From Diphasiastrum complanatum (lineage: Eukaryota > Streptophyta > Lycopodiopsida > Lycopodiales > Lycopodiaceae), in assembly GCA_029204225.1 (NCBI GenBank), contig CM055097.1, positions 29,315,192-29,379,191 of the forward strand: DNA of 64,000 nucleotides. Direction: 5' to 3'. The position numbers and the translations under genes are program-made. Shown here one piece after another: positions 1 to 11,449 of the stretch (the first letter of the stretch is position 1; each line of letters starts with the position of its first letter). A model generated the notes under the pieces. It did not search any database and was not told where the DNA came from. It saw only the letters and a program-made list of their open reading frames with translations.

Positions 1-3000
1 TCCAAGCATATCCATCAGATGTCATCATACATCATCCAAGATCAACCATCTCGAATCAATGAGCACTCCAAGCCTCATCCCTGATGCATCTCCCAAACAA
101 AGCCATGATCCAAGCCGCTTTGTCCTAAAATCCTGTCTTATAAGCCCTAAAAGCTGATTTCCATCCATTCCCCATGCTCCAAGCACAAGAGTCTACCAAG
201 GACTCAATGAATGAATGTATGCAAACCTCACCATAGGTTATACCTGAGTAGCTCGCCCATCTCCCAGAGATACTGATGATGATTTATCCGTCCTACATCC
301 CATGTAGGTTCCATGCTTGACATTGCCAACTCTGATTTGACCAGTATATAGGCCTCTCACCAAGGAGCCTATCTCACCACTGTATCCATCATGTCAATCC
401 AGCCAAAGCAAATGCAAACTAGATCCATTGTCATAATGAGAAACTCACCCACGATCCATAGCATATAAGGTAGGATACCTCCAAAACCCTGTACCCTATA
501 CCATCTACTCACTAAGTATCCATTACTTGCTGATAGCTCCCCAAGAATCTGTTCACTTGTAGTGCAACTAGACTCCAACTAGATCTAACCAAAATAGTTG
601 CATCTTGCTTGCCAAATAATGATGGATAAAAACAACATGTGATGCCAACTTGGAGCCTACCATGCATTATAACCATGTAAATCATCTGATTACTCGCCAA
701 AGTATCAGCTGTCACTCCCTGAGCAACCATCTCCATCCCTGTTGGCTCACAACCATGGGCATGCTGGATCCACATCACCCCGTAATACACTCCATGCCCT
801 CAGGATATGTACACCTCTAGGTACACTCCATGTCACCTACCTCCAAGTAGGCATGACCCATTCCTAGGTCACCATCCTACTATCCAAGCTGATCGCCAAA
901 GCATTACTTGCTCCTCCTGGCTCCTAGTAGTGTCGCTCGCTCTCCTTGATTATGTGCCACCCAACACTATGCCAATGCAAGCTCATCCATAAGTCGTCGC
1001 TCACGGGATCCCAAGACTAATGTCTCTCTAATCATACTGAGATATATGGCTCTGAGTGACTTCCTCGTCATGAAGTCCTAGCCATCAGTGTCTCCTGCAG
1101 TGGATCGCTAGCAAAACACCCATCATAGTGTTTGCCCTCCGATCACACCCAATCGTGCGATCTCCATCAGCTCTCCATCCTAGAGCTGGCTCCCAAAGCT
1201 TCAAAGCTTCACGCTTTGCCCATTTGCATTTGCAGCTCCTTGATTCCATCATGAATTGCCCCTGTAAGTCCTGTCCAATGGTTCAAGTCCAATCTGTAAT
1301 AGCTACCCCGTGATGATCATCTCATGTCATCCTCCACCATCCCTATTAGGTGTCCCATGTCATCCTCAATCTCGAAGATCTGAGCATCTACCCTATAGTG
1401 CCCAACTGTATTCCCCCAAGGTAGCTCCAAGCTGCTCTTGTGAATGGTTCCAAACCACTCCCTGAGAATACACTAAGATGTGAAGTCCAAAGCCATCATC
1501 AAGTCCCTCACATGACTATGCATGCCAATATCCCTCCAATGAACTTGTGAGATCTTCCATGGCCCAAACCAAACGATCTGCACTTTGCTATCACTAGAAT
1601 TTGCATCCCTGATGCAATCATGATATGACAAATTGACTTGACTTACCTAGAATAGGCAGTTGAAGTGTATTTCTTAATGACAAACCTGATACACTGCTCC
1701 ACAACTACAATGACTTGACTTGATATGACTTACCAACTAACAAACCATCACACTCACCACTTTTCAAGAGCATCCAAAGTGTGATTACTGACCCATTATT
1801 CATCCTCCATGTGTCCCACACACAGCTCGTCCAATGCAAGACCGCTAGACAAATGGCTTCCAACTGGCACCACCTCGCACTTCCATCAACCGTGACCACT
1901 AAAATGTGTGTACCTCCAAGCTAGCCCATATTTCCCTCCAGATAAAAAATTTCCAAGCTACAGATGCATGTGTTAATGCAGCTACCACCTGACTCGACAC
2001 TGTCAATGTCGATCATGCCCGTGAGAGTGTTCCTCCCAAACATCACTTGAAGTTAGTTGGTTCAAACCCCAAGAGTTGAACTTGATCACGAGAATTTTTC
2101 ACCTATAATCGGCATACCATGCTACCTCTCACCTGTGATTGCTTGCCCTCTCAAAATTGTTGCCAATGTAGTCACGATGCCAAACTGCACTTTCGTCTCC
2201 AAAACTCTTTCTCCACACAATTCCGCTATCATTCGCCCCCATACCACATTTATAGCTTCCAAACACCCTGTTACCCTATCAAGAGTAAGTAATAATGATT
2301 TAGAAGTGACTATGCCTCATTGTACCACCCTGTAGTAGGTTTCACTAGCCAAAAATTGTTCCAAATTTGGCCCTACGATATCCAATTAGCGAATGTAGCC
2401 CATCACTAGGTCACCCGCACTCTGCTCGATAGAATGGTGATGAAAACTTTCCGAAATGTCTTTCTCCCTACTCTTGATGTTGCTCGTCTGCTGGCTTTAA
2501 GCAGCCAGTTTCAGGAGTCATTTTGGCCCAAGGATGGCCAAAAAAGGTGCTCTCTAGCTCCAATTAGCCCCAATGCTAATTTGCCTTGCATTTTTGAGCT
2601 AGAACTTCACAAAGAAGTTTTTTAATGAAGAATTGTGACTTTAAAAGTCGGGTCCCTTTAATGAATTTCACATTGCAAATTTTTAATGAAGTTGCCATGC
2701 ATATGGCCCTTCAACTCCCTTCAAACCAATCCAATGGTTATCCTCCCATCATGTGGTCCAACTTCCTCCCTGAGAAATGCATCTGGACCATCAAGGGTTA
2801 ATCCATCTGATCCGACGGACGCCATGCCATCCATGTGTTGAGACACTTACTTCCAGTCGCTAGGAACCTCCCAAATCGCTATGGCCTGGATGAGGGTGTG
2901 CAAGGCCTTGCTTGCGGCCTTTCTCTCTCTCTTCTCCCTTTGCTTATTTTTAGCTCTCCTCTTTGATATGGACGCCCTACATAGATCTTAAAGTTCTCTT

Positions 3001-3701
3001 TCTCTTATCTACGGTAGTCCACAGCCTCTTGGCCTCTTCTCTTTCTCCCTAGGGTGCCTAGTTGTGTGCCTTCACAGCTCCAAAAATGGTTTTCTACTGT
3101 GAGAAGTCAACAATTCTCTCTCTTGAAACCCTGGCTGAGAAAACTTCCATAGCTTCACAGGTTTTGCTCCACCTCACTCTGAGGTTCCACTTGCAGCTCT
3201 TTATCAGATAGAGGTCGTCCTGCCTCTGGTGTTCTGATCCAATTTACAGCTCTTCAATTGGTATCCCATTGCCTGCTAACAGTCCGCTTTTCTGAGAAAG
3301 CCTTCAATAGCTCAAAGAGTCTGAAAATTCTGCAATTTTCTTAGATTTCCACCCAATCTGATCCTTGCTATGGCTCTCTGTCACTGCTCTTTGCATACCC
3401 ATGCAAGTCCCGTTGCGCCAAATGGTTGTCCACACAGTGAATTGCGTAGCCATCACCGATGATTTTCCCAAAACTACCAAACTACAAGTTTTTTTCATGA
3501 ATTTTCTCCGGAATTCACCTACAATGATCATTCTGATCTTCCCCGAAGCTTCGATCGAAGGAATTTGCTGTCTCCTGCCATCCAGATTGTCGATACACTA
3601 TATGGAGTTCTCTCTCTTGAGATGCTTTGTGTGCTATTTTTTTTGGTGAAAGACGCTATACCATAGCTCCACCGGATCGCACATAACTGCAACACCCTGC
3701 C
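1..3701 (-). mobile_element. Non-coding internal region of a minus-strand LTR element
   Basis: Read on the minus strand, this lies directly downstream of a primer-binding site and LTR at 3702-4167, so it should be the inside of that element. I recognise no gag, protease, integrase or reverse transcriptase in any frame; open frames are short and carry no known motif. A long element with LTR and PBS but no coding capacity would be a large retrotransposon derivative (LARD). The far LTR is not seen and may lie left of the window. The alternative is that only a short stretch belongs to the element and the rest is ordinary intergenic DNA. Confidence 0.35.
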
Positions 3702-3713
3702 GCTCTGATACCA
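3702..3713 (-). other. Primer-binding site, initiator tRNA-Met type
   Basis: The minus strand reads TGGTATCAGAGC, the usual plant retrotransposon PBS complementary to the 3' end of tRNA-iMet. It abuts the LTR end (CA) with no spacer, which fixes both the LTR border and the element orientation. Confidence 0.85.
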
Positions 3714-4167
3714 TGTTAAAGTCCTGTTAGGATCTAGTGTAGTATGTAGATCACATCAATCAATCACCCTAGACACTCTCCACAAGCTCTCAAAGATGGC
3801 ACAACAAAGCTTTGTATATTACAAAGGAAACTGTACATCTAGGAAATCCACAACTTGCATGAAAAGACAAATGTCCTAAAATTGACCTACCACCTGCCAA
3901 AGTTAAGGCCAGGCCCAGTATGGCCAAATTCGACCGACAAACTCGAGACATGCCCTTGAGTATAGCATATAGTGTATATAGCTCTGTACAAGCTAATTTT
4001 TCCTATGTGTGGCTACCCAGCTAACCTAAGTAGCCATCTACGGGACAACTGACCGTGACTGATATAACAAGTGCAGGTCCAGTCATGATTGCTACTTAAA
4101 TCTGTAAATCCTGATTAACTGAAGATATGTACAACTAATTACAATACTTCATTTTGAACTTACAACA
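3714..4167 (-). mobile_element. 5' LTR of the minus-strand non-coding element
   Basis: The 454-bp segment begins TGTTAAAG and ends CAACA on the plus strand, so it has the TG...CA ends of an LTR. A TATA-like run (around 3965-3985) lies inside, oriented for minus-strand transcription. The right border is set by copia RT coding sequence that starts at once at 4168 in frame (SLIYLTTTRSDISYAVD), so this element inserted into a copia reverse transcriptase. The right border could shift by a few bases. Confidence 0.65.
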
Positions 4168-4440
4168 GCTTGATTTATCTCACCACTACGAGATCAGACA
4201 TTTCCTATGCAGTTGATGTAGCACGCCAATTCATGAGTTCTCCAACTGAAGCACATTGGAAAACCAAGAGGGTTTTGAGGTATGTCAAAGGTACAACCTG
4301 CTATGGGATTGAGAACACAGTTGACAAAATGCTTCAGCTTGGAGGTTTATCAATTATTGGGCTAATGATTGGGCAGATGATTCTTAACATTTGTTTCACT
4401 CTTAGGAAGTCGCAAGAGTCATTAGATTGAGGATAGATAA
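4168..4440 (+). pseudogene. Ty1/copia RT-RNase H fragment
   Basis: The frame reads IYLTTTRSDISYAVDVA then SSPTEAHWKTKRVLRYVKGT, the conserved tail of copia reverse transcriptase leading into RNase H. A frameshift near 4345 moves the RNase H start (NDWADDS) to another frame, and homology fades by about 4440. The left side is cut by the LTR at 3714-4167. It is a dead fragment of the polymerase that copies element RNA into cDNA. Confidence 0.75.
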
Positions 4441-4612
4441 TAGGTTGATCAAGATTTCACTATTCTACGTGTTGATTTGCTAGATATAAGTGCTAGAAGA
4501 GAATTGAGAGGTTCCATATCTTTGTGATTTCTTTTTTAAAGCATTTGTTGTTGTCCAAAAGAGTTCCTTGTGCATTGGAACTGGTTGAAAAAGAAGGATC
4601 AGGTCATTGCTA

Positions 4613-5400
4613 CATGGCTACATCAAGTGGATACATGTTGGAAGGCAATGATAGGCTTACCTCAAGCAACTATTCATTGTGGAAAGTGAGGATGGAATCA
4701 CCTCTTGAGATGAATGATGTTTTGGATATTGTTATAGGTTTGTAGGAGAGGCCAGAAACACAACAAGAACAATTGAGATATGACAAGAGGGCCAAAAGAG
4801 CTCTACACATGATTAAGATGAATGTTACCAATGAACTTCTTAAGGAAGTTGGTAAGTGTACTTCATCCAGTGAGGCTTGGGAAGCTTTGAAGAAGCTTTA
4901 TGAGTCCAAGTATACTTCTAGAGTGTTGACTCTAAGAAGACAAATCTTTCAATGTTTGCAAAAGAATGAAGAAAGTCCAAATATTTTTGTTTTGAGAGTG
5001 AAAGCTTTGATGATGAGTTAGCTTGTATTGATGAGAGCATTAAGGAAGGAGAGCTTGTTCAAGTTATTCTTAATGGATTGTTGAATGCTCATGCTAACAT
5101 TGTACAAAGTCTTTCTATTCAAAGAACTTTGCCAAGTTTGATGGATCTTCAAGAGATCTTGATCAATGAAGAATATATGCTTCAAGCAAGTGGTGGATCT
5201 TCATCAACATCTCAAGTTGGAGAGGAGGCTATGTTCATCAAGGGCAAATTCATGGGAAAGGGCGAAAGTAAGTGGTCTAAAGGGCATAATCAAAGGGAGG
5301 CCTCTTCAAATGGCAAAAAGAAAGATAGATCAAAGCTCAAGCGCTTCTATTGTGGCATCAAAGGACACTTTGTGGTGGAGTTTAATCTTACTCCTACTCA
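4613..5400 (+). pseudogene. Ty1/copia gag, family 1 (broken)
   Basis: The reading starts MATSSGYMLEGNDRL and SSNYSLWKVRMESPLEM, the copia gag N-terminus with its conserved (N)YSLWK motif, and continues through YDKRAKRALHMIKMN. A stop at 4743-4745, a frameshift near 5015 and further damage split it. The end is a degenerate CCHC knuckle (FYCGIKGHFVVEF, last Cys lost). Gag would form the virus-like particle. The same gag family recurs at 33512 and 63487. No protease or polymerase of this copy follows; an unrelated copia element begins after 5500. Confidence 0.8.
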
Positions 5401-5540
5401 TCCTTTTTACCCCCTTTCATCTCCTAAGGAAATCACTCTCTTAAACATTCTGCAGAAATACATGTAAGGACCAAACAGACAAAACCACAAGCTATCGCAA
5501 TGTCAACAATTGAGAAGACTCATCGCCAGAAAATTGCAAG

Positions 5541-5774
5541 TGTCTGGCTTGCAGTTACTTACGAAGTAAATCGCAAAGTCTTCCCTACAATCACTTCCGC
5601 AACAAGTCCACAAGGACTCAACTCCTACACTAATAATCCTTTCAACACAAAAGAACAGCTCATAATCTCTGTTCTCTGAGTAATCCACGATCCTGTTAAT
5701 CACAGTCATCACTATTCTTCATAGCATTCGTCATTTGTCTTTCTTTTTCTTTTTGTCTGGGTAATGACCAGACA
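5541..5774 (+). mobile_element. Probable 5' LTR of copia element F
   Basis: The segment starts TGTCTGG and ends CCAGACA, a 7-bp inverted repeat with TG...CA ends. It is followed after 4 bp by a tRNA-Met PBS and then gag. The last part also forms a small hairpin (TGTCTGG, 7-bp loop, CCAGACA). A longer LTR beginning near 5463 cannot be excluded. Confidence 0.45.
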
Positions 5775-5778
5775 AAAG

Positions 5779-5790
5779 TGGTATCAGAGC
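5779..5790 (+). other. Primer-binding site of copia element F
   Basis: TGGTATCAGAGC matches the initiator tRNA-Met type PBS. It lies about 100 bp before the gag reading frame. Confidence 0.85.
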
Positions 5791-5891
5791 ACTGGTTTAT
5801 TGGATTACTAGAGTCTAGGATTCATACTAGAACTTAATATGTTCTTGTTCTTTAGAGCTAGTTCGTATTCTATCTCTGCTACTAGATTACT

Positions 5892-7195
5892 CTGGAAGGT
5901 TCAACCTCAGAGATCCACTTGATCAACAAGTTCAACGGAGATGACTTTCACATGTGGAAGTTCAAGATGAGAATGATCTTGATCGAGAAGGAGCTTTGAG
6001 AATACGTGAACGGTTCAATAGCCAAACCGATAGAACCTGAACTGCTTCCAGCATGGGAAGCAAAGGATGGCAAAGCACTAGCCATCGTATCCCTAAATCC
6101 GAAGGACACTCAGATTGCCCATGTATCTAATAGCACCACCTCAGAAGAAGTGTGGGATATCCTAACAAGTATCTATGAGACTTCAGATGTATCGACTCAC
6201 CTCTTTCTGAGGAAGAAGGTCATTGGACTCAAGATGAGCAAAGGCACCTCAATCAACGATCATCTGAATGAATTCAAACAGTTGCTGAATTAGCTTGCTG
6301 CCATAGGTTCCCCTATTTTAAAAGAAGGCTCAACAATGTCTCTTCTCGCCAGTCTTCCATCCTCCTATGATAACCTAGTATTGCTTTTGAGCAATACTCT
6401 TGCACTGTCTCTCCAGAAGCTAATAGCAAGTCTATTGCAGGAAAAAGTCAGGAGAAAAAGCATATCAACAACAAGTACCAAGTCAATGGCCTTGTACTCT
6501 AATAAGCATCAGTCCAAAAAGAAGAATTTCAAGGACAAGAAGACGAAGGCAGAGCAGCCAGTCTCAACACAACAATCACAGTATCAGCACAATAAAAAAC
6601 AATCTTCCAAGACCAAACTCTTTTGTAGATATTGCAAAAGATCAAACCATGACGTTAAGGATTGTCGCATCCTCAAGCACAACGAAGCGAGAAAAAAAAT
6701 ACAACAGCACCAAGAGGGAGGTTCTCACACTGTCAAAAATCCACAAGACGAAGACAAGGCGCTAATGGTACAAGACCAAACAAGTAGAGATGCCTATCAA
6801 TGGTACCTTGATTCAGGTGCTTCACAACACATGACACCATATAAGAACCTATTCTCTACACTCACAGCAACAGACTCCAAGTACATTTTTTTCGACGACT
6901 CAAGTTCACACAACGTTGAAGGCCAAGGTTCCATTCAACTCCAGTTCCCTGACGACATCACTAGACAATTAAATGGTGTACTTTACGTACCCAAATTAAC
7001 AAAGAATTTATTATCTATTAGCAAGATCACTGGTCAAGGCTATAGAGCTTTGTTTAGTGCTAGCCGATGTACTATTATTGATGAGAACTCTATTGAAATC
7101 CTCTCTGCACATAGAGAAGAAAATTTGTATATCTTGAGTCACGACTATGCACTTACTATGAGTAATTCATTGATGACTACTCCCGATTTACCAGA
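5892..7195 (+). pseudogene. Copia element F gag-protease
   Basis: One frame runs from a start position now reading CTG (5892) through NKFNGDDFHMWKFKM (gag N-terminus), with TGA at 5998 and TAG at 6291 interrupting it. After 6336 it is open to 7208. It holds the CCHC knuckle CRYCKRSNHDVKDC (about 6625-6670), then the aspartic protease active site YLDSGASQHMTP (about 6805-6840) and VLYVPKLTKNLLSI. Protease would mature the polyprotein. The GAG-pre-integrase segment is cut: near 7165 the sequence jumps straight into the integrase core in another frame, losing the zinc-binding HHCC region. It is inactive. Confidence 0.85.
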
Positions 7196-7795
7196 GTCAT
7201 GTTCATAAAGAACAAGTTAGAAGCGTTCAATTGCTTCAAGGAATTCAAGCAATATGCTGAGAATCAAACTAGTCAGAGAATTAAGGCCCTTCGGTTTAAT
7301 TCAGGGGGAGAGTACTTTTCAAATAAAATTGCGGACTACCTTTCATCATGTGGCATGCACCATCAATTCACAACTAGCTACACTCCACAATAGAATGGCG
7401 TAGCTGAGCGAAAGAACCGTACACTACTGGAAGCTACACGATCTATGACTATCAATGCTAAATTACCCCAGAACTTCTGGGCGCAATTTTTACAGCCTGC
7501 TATTTGCAAAATTATTCCAGCACTAAGACAATCGATTCCAAGACACCATTTGAAGCCTACTATGGCTACAAACCAAGTCTGAAACACTTACGTGTATTTG
7601 GATTCTCTGCTATGCTCAAATACCATCTAATTTGAGGAAGAAACTAGATCCAATAAGCTGTAAGTATATCTTTATCGGCTATTCAACATCACACAAGGCA
7701 TATCGTATCTATGATGTTGATACAGGTCAGATCTTAGTCAGCCGTGATGTTGTCTTTCTTGAAGACAAGTTTCATGAATATAAGCAGAAGTAGCC
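7168..7795 (+). pseudogene. Copia element F integrase core
   Basis: The frame IDDYSRFTRVMFIKNK opens at the deletion joint and continues to NGVAERKNRTLLEATRSM (catalytic Glu kept). The second catalytic Asp, normally in R-S/T-D-N-G-G-E, reads Asn (RFNSGGEY). There is a stop just before NGVAER and frameshifts near 7480-7600. The C-terminal part is recognisable from YIFIGYSTSHKAYR to VSRDVVFLEDKF. Integrase would insert the cDNA; this copy cannot. Confidence 0.8.
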
Positions 7796-8035
7796 AATGC
7801 AGAAGTCTGTCACAACAGCTCCATTATTCATCGATAGGCATCGACCTACGAATGTTCAAATGTAGGAGTTTGTCCCAACAACTCCATTTACCATCGATGG
7901 GCCTAGACCCACAACTGTACAACCACAAGCTGAAGCTATCCTAGTCATTCACCAGGGAGAAACATCCGCTCAAGCACCTATAGTTTGAAGCTCTGCAAGA
8001 CAACGACAACAACCTGATTATTTTGTCCCTCGGGC
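7796..8035 (+). pseudogene. Integrase-RT linker with internal duplication (element F)
   Basis: Between integrase and reverse transcriptase the linker holds two imperfect copies of about 60 bp, translating near VTTAPLFIDRHRPTNVQ and VPTTPFTIDGPRPTTVQ. The array is a local tandem duplication within the low-constraint linker. Stops at 7792, 7864 and 7987 break the frame. Confidence 0.5.
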
Positions 8036-8675
8036 GTTCATCAGTCATGATGTACCTGCCACTATTGCAGAAGCACTGTCAATGTCCAATGCAGATGAAT
8101 GGAAAGCTGCCATGGATGCTGAGTACCATTCCTTGATAAAGAACAAGACTTGGAGTCTCGTCAATCCTCCTACATGTATAAAACCTATTGACTTTAGATG
8201 GATCTTCAAGCTAAAGCTTAAGCCATATGGATTAATATCCAAATAGAAAGCTTGATTAGTGGTTAAAGGATTTGAGCAAGTTTATGGAATAGATTACACT
8301 GAGACCTTCAGTCCAATGGTAAAACATCAATCTATTCACACCTTGCTGGCTATAGCTGTTGTAGGGGATTTGGACATTCACCAGATGGATGTCTAGACAG
8401 GATTCCTTTATGGATACATACAAAAAGACATATTCATCTCTCAACCAAAAGGTTACGTCCTTCAAGGCAAAGAGCATTTGGTATGTAAATTGCATAAGGC
8501 ATTATATGGTCTTAAGCAAGCTCCTAGGGCCTAGTATGATAGAATAAATCACTTATTGTTACAGCATAACTTCACTTCCTGCTCCACAGACTCTAATGTG
8601 TATCTCAAACGAAAAGGGTCAAGCTATGTTATAATAGCATTATACGTTGATGATTACTTAATTATCAGCAATTCA
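8036..8675 (+). pseudogene. Copia element F reverse transcriptase (5' two thirds)
   Basis: The frame reads AEALSMSNADEWKAAMDAEY, NKTWSLVN, FRWIFKLK, then GIDYTETFSPMVKH and HQMDV, KALYGLKQAPRA and ALYVDDYLII. The YVDD catalytic box is intact. Stops occur near 8244, 8395 and 8533. It ends abruptly after YVDDYLII at about 8670, where chromovirus gag begins, so the RNase H is missing. Confidence 0.85.
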
Positions 8676-8677
8676 AA

Positions 8678-9105
8678 TTCAATCGGCCTCACCCGGTAGT
8701 GATGATACCCTAGACTCAGAAAAACTATTGCAAACCTTAGGCAAGGCAGTTTTAGAACTTCATCAGAGCAATAAACAACGGGATAAACTAATGCAGAATC
8801 TATTTAATCAACTGCAAGCAATTAGCTCTAACAACTTGGGCTACCAACCGGAAATATTTTCCGGCGATAAAAAGTTTAAACGTCCAAAAGTTGTTGAAGA
8901 CTGGATAAACTGTTGGACAAGCTATTTTAGCTTGCACAACGTCCCAGAGGATAAACGAATATCATCGGTTCCATTGTTTCTGGAAGGTAAAGCCTCTTCT
9001 TGGTGGAGGGAACTTTCCACGAAACCGGTGACTTGGGCTGGATTCCTTACGGAATTCTGGAAAGCTTTTGTCACAAAAGCAGAATCTGTGTTTCCTCTGC
9101 AATAA
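8678..9105 (+). pseudogene. Chromovirus (Ty3/gypsy) gag fragment
   Basis: The open frame reads DDTLDSEKLLQTLGKAVLEL, then FSGDKKFKRPKVVEDWINCW and FLEGKASSWWREL, typical of the gypsy gag domain (retrotrans_gag). The N-terminus, leader and 5' LTR are missing because the copia F sequence joins directly at about 8670. The part between the gag core and the zinc knuckle is shortened, and the knuckle continues in a different frame at about 9068. Confidence 0.8.
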
Positions 9106-9590
9106 ACCCGGGCACCATGCCAAACAGTGCCCCGAACGGAAAGCAAAGTCGTCAAGTTTCATGACTGTGGATTTACCGACAGGTAAATTGGAAGTCAATT
9201 TGTTAAATAATTGTGACTGTACTTGTAACTTTAGTGCAATCTCTTTCAAGCCTAATGAATTGTTTCGTGTGAGAGGCAATATTTTAGGGAAAGACGTGAA
9301 TGTGCTATTTGATTCTGGTAGTACTCACAATTTTTTGAGTGCTCGACTTGTGCAGAAGCTCCGAGTGCCCACCATGGCCAGTGATCACTGTTACGTGGTT
9401 CGTCTTGTCTCAGGGTCGGACACTGAGATTTGGGATGTCAAAGTCTTGAACTTAGAGCTTCGGATGTAGGGCTATGTTGAGCCGTTGGATTTCCATGTCA
9501 TGAATCTGGACCGGACTGATGTCATTTTGGGCTATGAGTGGTTTTTTTGACAAATCAGACTCTTTAGAGATAGATTTTAAAAATCATTCT
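9068..9590 (+). pseudogene. Chromovirus zinc knuckle and protease
   Basis: The CCHC knuckle CFLCNKPGHHAKQC (C-X2-C-X4-H-X4-C) is complete. It is followed by the aspartic protease core VLFDSGSTHNFLS (about 9302-9340), then LNLELRM and a TAG at 9467. Past the stop the frame continues with LDFHVMNLDRTDVILGYEW, the conserved end of gypsy protease. A frameshift near 9545 separates it from RT. Confidence 0.85.
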
Positions 9591-11448
9591 ATGGTATTTA
9601 AAGATAAGTTTGATCAGATTGTCTCTATTTTTGGAGAGACCGATGTACTTCCATCGTCGATGATTTCCTCGGTTGAATTAATTGAGAAACTTCAAGATTT
9701 TGAGTATGAACCCTTTCACTTGCTTTTGAAATCTCGTATGCATTGTGATGTTGGGGATGTGAATGTGTTTTCATGCTTTAACATCGAAAATTCGCATCAG
9801 GAACAACAGCTTTTGCAAGATTTAAAGCAAGAGTTTAATGAAGTTTTTCCGAAGCAGCTAGCTTATGGACTACCACCCGCTCGGTCAGTAGATCATAAGA
9901 TAGATCTTTTGCCCGATAGCCGTCCTATCTTCAGACAACCATATCGGTTTAGTCAGAAGGAAGAGGAGGAAGTGGCTAGGCAGATCGAGGAGTATCTCAG
10001 GATGGGACACATAAGACCTGTCCTTCTTAAGAGTAAGAAAGATGGGAGTTTCCGGCTATGTGTAGATTACAAGAATTTGAACAAACTAACAGTTAAAAAT
10101 AAATAGCCGTTGCCTAGGATGGATGATCTCATAGATTGATTGAATGGAGCTAAATACTTCACGAAAATTGATCTACGTACGGGATACCATCAGATTAGGA
10201 TACATCCGGAAGATGTATCTAAGACCAGTTTTAGGACCAGGTTTGGCCACTACGAGTTTTTTGTATTGCTCTTTGGTTTGACAAATGCTCCAGCTACTTT
10301 CCAGCAAATGATGAACGATTTGTTTCGTCCATATTTGGAGAGGTTCATAGCAGTGTTTATGGACGATATTCTAATCTATAGTAGAACACTCAAAGAGCAT
10401 GCTAAACATCTCCGTACTATCTTACGTATCTTAAGACAAGAGAAGCTTTATGCGAAAGAATCAAAGTGCGAATTCTTTAAGAAGGAACTTCTTTACCTAG
10501 GTTATAAGATCACCTCCTTTGGGATCATGATTGACGAGGAAAAAGTGAAGACGGTAGTGGAATGGCCAATTCCTAAAATGGTGTGTGAACTTAAATCATT
10601 CTTAGGTTTCACTGTGTTTTTCCGTAGATTTGCAGAGGAGTACTCGAAAATTGCTGCACCTCTCAACAATATGTTGAAAGGAGTGAAAAGTCACGAAGGT
10701 AGGCCAAGTCCTCCTATTAGATGGAATGAGAAATTAGATGAGAGTTTTTGCAAACTCAAGCTTCTAATTGCCTCAGCTCTAGTTTTGAGAATAGCGGATC
10801 CGGATTTGTCGTTCGTCATTAACACTGACGCGAGTGATACGACTATTGGAGCTGTTCTCTTACAGGAGGGTCAGCCCGTTGCCTTTGAAAGTAAGAAACT
10901 AACCACTGCACAGGTCAGGTATACCACTCAGAAAAAAGAGCTTTTTGCTGTGATCCATGCTTTGAAATCATGGAGGCATTACATGTATGGTAATAAATTC
11001 GTGGTTAATACGGATCATCAACCTTTAAAGTATTTTTGTAATCAAAATGATTTGCGTGGTCGTAAGGCCAGATGGGCAGAACTCATGCAAGAATTTGACT
11101 TTGAAGTGCAATATATCAAGGGCTCATCTAATCAGGTGGCTGCACTTAGTCGAATTGGTGAAGTGAACGAACTTTCCTTCACTGAGATCAGTTTGGACTT
11201 TTATCTCTCCTTGAGAGGTCTTTATGAGAAAGACCCACATTTTGGACCAATCTGGAATAGGGTTCTAGCAGTTTCATCAAGCGGGACTGATGATCATGGT
11301 GATCAGTCTGGGAGGAAGGATATAAAGGGTACTGATGACTTCTCTATCCGTAATGGACTTTTGTTCAGGAAAGGAAAGGTTTGTGTGCCTGATGTGGATG
11401 TTGTTAAGAATAAAATTCTTTATGAATGTCATGACTCACCATGCACAT
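9591..11448 (+). pseudogene. Chromovirus reverse transcriptase-RNase H
   Basis: Reverse transcriptase begins around FRQPYRFSQKEEEEVARQIE and GSFRLCVDYKNLNKL. Stops at 10104-10106 and 10137-10139 break the PLPRMDDLID segment. It then stays open from 10140 to 11450 through TKIDLRTGYHQIRI, LFGLTNAPATFQQMMN and the intact FMDDILIYS box. RNase H follows with NTDASDTTIGAVLLQEGQPV, KKELFAVIHAL and NTDHQPLKYF, ending at the start of the integrase zinc region (YECHDSP). Together these would turn element RNA into DNA. Only a few substitutions disable it, so it is one of the younger elements here. Confidence 0.9.
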
Positions 11449-11449
11449 G

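Noticed and set aside
369-992. Several 60-95 codon frames in the first kilobase
   Set aside because: Frames overlap on both strands, share no recognisable motif and have no coding neighbours; they are expected by chance in this pyrimidine-rich stretch.
7744-7944. Separate small gene in the integrase-RT linker
   Set aside because: It is an out-of-frame reading of the duplicated linker of copia element F.
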